Origin: Polaromonas sp.
GTDB lineage: Bacteria > Pseudomonadota > Gammaproteobacteria > Burkholderiales > Burkholderiaceae_C
Assembly: GCA_026786065.1 (NCBI GenBank)
Contig: JAJAYS010000360.1
Span: 1 to 5,693, forward strand
DNA length: 5,693 nt
Reading direction: 5' to 3'
Shown here piece by piece: positions 1 through 5,693 of this stretch. The notes beneath the pieces were generated by a model. That model saw only the letters and a program-made list of their open reading frames with translations. It made no database searches and was not told where the DNA came from. The stretch's first letter is position 1. Each line of letters starts with the position of its first letter. The position numbers were made by a program, and so were the translations under genes.

Positions 1-4486
<4,486 letters not shown>

Positions 4487-4499
4487 CTACATCGTCTCC
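4487..4499 (-). promoter_or_regulatory. Ribosome binding site of the NRPS, with an ATG-TAG start-stop in front of the start
   Basis: On the minus strand GGAG (4499-4496) lies 9 nt before the ATG at 4486. Between them is another ATG (4492-4490) in the same frame, followed at once by TAG. Translation must therefore begin at 4486, which settles the start. The upstream ATG is only 3 nt from the GGAG, too close for good initiation. Confidence 0.7.
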
Positions 4500-4505
4500 A
4501 GCAAA

Positions 4506-5300
4506 TTAAACGGACGCCGCTCGGGCCACGGTGCCGGCGCGCGATAAAAATCGGGTTCGGGAGGACATGCCCTGCCCCTTCAGCGCGGCCCCGGTGATAC
4601 GCCGCGCGAAGACCTGGGCGTCCGGGTCCTGAACCGCCAGCGAAATTGAGAAGCCTGCCGGCGCGGCGACCGGGATAACCCACGGCGCAACAGGTTCGCC
4701 GGCACTGTCTGGCAAGCGCATGTGAAGCAGGCCTGCCTTGGTCTGATCGACGCGCACGACCGGATTGGCAGACGAAAGGCCGGTACCGGCAGCCTTCCAG
4801 AAGGCCTCGAGCGCAGTCCAGTATAAAAAGAACTCGGAATCGGATTGCGCAGACGCCGCGTGGCCAGTCGGCCCGGATGCTGCTTCGCTGCGCTCGGGTA
4901 GCAGCATCAGCGACTCCAGCAAGCCGAAATCAGCACGGGCCGCCAGATGCGCTTCGATGTCCACGCCGATCTGCCCGTCGCGCGACAGCGCAAACACCAC
5001 CGCGTCCTGGGTGTGCGCATGGCTAAAGCCGAGACGCCGGCAAAACGGCGAAAGCAGCAGCGGCCTGCCACCGGGCTCACTCGCAAAAACCAGCGACGAA
5101 GGGCGGACATTGAGCTCTTCCGCCAGCGCAATGCGCCTGAGCGCATGCGCCAGGATGTAGGCCTGCCTGTCTGCCGCCCGCCGCAAGCCGTCCGCTCGCG
5201 CCTGCTCCTGCGGATCGAGCAGTTCGCCGAAGTCCTGCCAGTCGGCGTCGGAGAAATCTTTCGGGCTGGCGATCCAGAGCTGAACAGCGGGTGTGTACAT
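4506..5300 (-). CDS. Sfp-type 4'-phosphopantetheinyl transferase
   Basis: This 264-residue cytoplasmic enzyme should transfer the 4'-phosphopantetheine arm of coenzyme A to the carrier-domain serine of NRPS/PKS proteins, turning them from apo to holo form. Visible family motifs, in order, are GGRPLL (77-82, substrate/CoA region), FSHA (92-95), GVDIE (112-116), and W161-TALEA-FWK169-AAGTGL. D114, E116 and E165 match the three acidic Mg ligands of Sfp, and K169 matches its conserved lysine. The usual lysine before the glutamate (WxxKE) is leucine 164 here. Length is slightly above the usual 220-240 residues because of an Ala/Ser/Gly-rich loop at 137-155 and an Arg-rich tail after about 232. The ATG is secure: an in-frame TGA lies two codons upstream, and an AAAGG sits 10 nt before it. 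The stop is 19 nt before the NRPS start, so the two are very likely cotranscribed and the NRPS carrier domain is its probable substrate. Family assignment is firm; the partner is inferred from context. Confidence 0.93.
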   Translation of the reverse strand: MYTPAVQLWIASPKDFSDADWQDFGELLDPQEQARADGLRRAADRQAYILAHALRRIALAEELNVRPSSLVFASEPGGRPLLLSPFCRRLGFSHAHTQDAVVFALSRDGQIGVDIEAHLAARADFGLLESLMLLPERSEAASGPTGHAASAQSDSEFFLYWTALEAFWKAAGTGLSSANPVVRVDQTKAGLLHMRLPDSAGEPVAPWVIPVAAPAGFSISLAVQDPDAQVFARRITGAALKGQGMSSRTRFLSRAGTVARAASV

Positions 5301-5310
5301 CAGTCACCGA

Positions 5311-5315
5311 CCTTT
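5311..5315 (-). promoter_or_regulatory. Ribosome binding site of the phosphopantetheinyl transferase
   Basis: AAAGG on the minus strand lies 10 nt before the ATG at 5300. Together with the in-frame TGA two codons upstream of that ATG it supports this start. Spacing is at the long end of normal. A GGTGA closer in (3 nt from the ATG) is less likely to be the site. Confidence 0.5.
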
Positions 5316-5377
5316 CTTTGAGACCCAACTACCGCCGCACGTCCCTTGGCCAGATGCGCTTTTGAAGACATTCGTGC

Positions 5378-5405
5378 AATAAATTGTTATGTAACAAACA
5401 GGCAA
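5378..5405 (-). promoter_or_regulatory. Weak sigma70-like promoter candidate for the operon
   Basis: On the minus strand TTGCCT (5405-5400, 4 of 6 to TTGACA) is followed after 16 nt by TTTATT (5383-5378, 4 of 6 to TATAAT). It lies in the most A/T-rich part of the leader, about 78 nt before the transferase start. The spacer is largely filled by the palindrome at 5384-5397, which would suit a regulated promoter. The match is poor enough that chance is a real alternative. Confidence 0.25.
5384..5397. repeat. Palindrome TTGTTA-N2-TAACAA, possible operator
   Basis: Two perfect 6-nt arms with a 2-nt centre (TTGTTATGTAACAA) lie 84-97 nt upstream of the transferase ATG, inside the promoter candidate. 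The size and symmetry suit a dimeric transcription factor. I cannot name the regulator. The sequence is too short and A/T-rich to exclude chance. Confidence 0.4.
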
Positions 5406-5428
5406 CATTTGTAGGCTTTGCGCGTACC

Positions 5429-5447
5429 GGGAAGTCAGACTTTTCCC
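5429..5447. repeat. Imperfect inverted repeat in the leader
   Basis: GGGAAGTC and GACTTTTCCC pair around a single central A, leaving a two-base bulge. The core AAGTC-A-GACTT is a perfect 11-nt palindrome. It could be an operator or a weak transcript hairpin. No T run follows that would make it a terminator. Confidence 0.35.
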
Positions 5448-5693
5448 CTCTGAAATGCCAGCAAAAAATGGGTCAAAAAGAAACTTCTGCCCCCCGAAAG
5501 ACAGTGTCGCAAGAGAGGGCACTTCAGGCTGTAGGACGTAACGGACTGTCGTTGGCAGATTCCTGACAGAAACAACAAACGCCTAGCTTTGTTACAGGGA
5601 GGCGGATTCGACCTCACCTCCAAGGGACCTTCTGCATAACTCTGGAAGAACTGTAGCGGTTTGGTCGGGACGGGCTGTAAGGCGTCTTTTTGC

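Larger units (their letters stand above)
5301..5693. other. Non-coding leader upstream of the transferase-NRPS operon
   Basis: These 393 nt are visibly richer in A/T than the flanking coding DNA and contain A and T runs. The short open frames on both strands overlap one another, lack convincing starts and show no recognisable protein family. I see no tRNA, no clear rho-independent terminator (a GC stem followed by a T run) on either strand, and no Fur-box-like sequence. The stretch is the expected position of the operon promoter and its control sites. The upstream neighbour gene must lie beyond 5693. Confidence 0.7.

Noticed and set aside
5322..5353. A possible sigma54 promoter (TGGC...TGC on the minus strand) close to the transferase start.
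   Set aside because: The GG to GC spacing is 11 nt and not the required 10, and the rest of the consensus is poor.
5304..5522. A 72-codon minus-strand frame with a GTG start, directly before the transferase, with a GGQKFLFDPFF stretch faintly like metallo-hydrolase N-termini.
   Set aside because: It has no clear ribosome binding site, no further family motif, overlaps other equally poor frames and sits in the leader; the resemblance is too short to support a gene or a remnant.
5384..5566. A 60-codon plus-strand frame that could be a divergent small gene.
   Set aside because: It overlaps the promoter-like region and the inverted repeats, has no good ribosome binding site, and has no recognisable features.

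Overview
The window reads as part of a natural-product biosynthesis locus from a GC-rich Gram-negative bacterium. A proteobacterium, perhaps of the Burkholderiales, is my best guess from codon choice and gene style, but nothing in the window fixes the taxon. All convincing coding sequence is on the minus strand, read from right to left. The long open frames on the plus strand are shadows caused by the high third-position GC of the minus-strand genes.

Layout from upstream (right) to downstream (left): (1) 5301-5693 is a non-coding leader with lower GC than the genes. It holds a weak sigma70-like promoter candidate overlapping a TTGTTA-N2-TAACAA palindrome, and a second imperfect inverted repeat. 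(2) 5300-4506 encodes a complete Sfp-type 4'-phosphopantetheinyl transferase of 264 aa. (3) After only 19 nt, 4486 to the left edge encodes a nonribosomal peptide synthetase (NRPS). Its first 1495 residues are present, the frame is uninterrupted, and the gene continues out of the window.

The visible NRPS is an unusual starter module. In order it has an N-terminal formyltransferase (about residues 1-280), a degenerate C-terminal half of a condensation domain without the HHxxxDG site (about 315-525), the N-terminal part of an adenylation domain (about 545-760, A1-A4), an inserted luciferase-like flavin monooxygenase (about 770-1128), the rest of the adenylation domain (about 1137-1405, A5-A10), and a carrier domain with its phosphopantetheine serine at 1460. 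The ten specificity positions, aligned by eye to GrsA, read DILQLGMVWK. This nearly matches the classical glycine code DILQLGLIWK.

Proposed logic: the transferase primes the carrier protein, the split adenylation domain loads glycine, the formyltransferase caps it from a formyl-tetrahydrofolate donor, and the embedded oxygenase may oxidise the tethered glycyl unit. The result would be a formylated, possibly alpha-oxidised glycine starter for a downstream NRPS or PKS line. The domain types are known singly: LgrA-type formylating starters, and oxygenases inserted in adenylation domains as in the myxothiazol and melithiazol systems. The combination in one starter module and the chemistry it performs are the points of interest.
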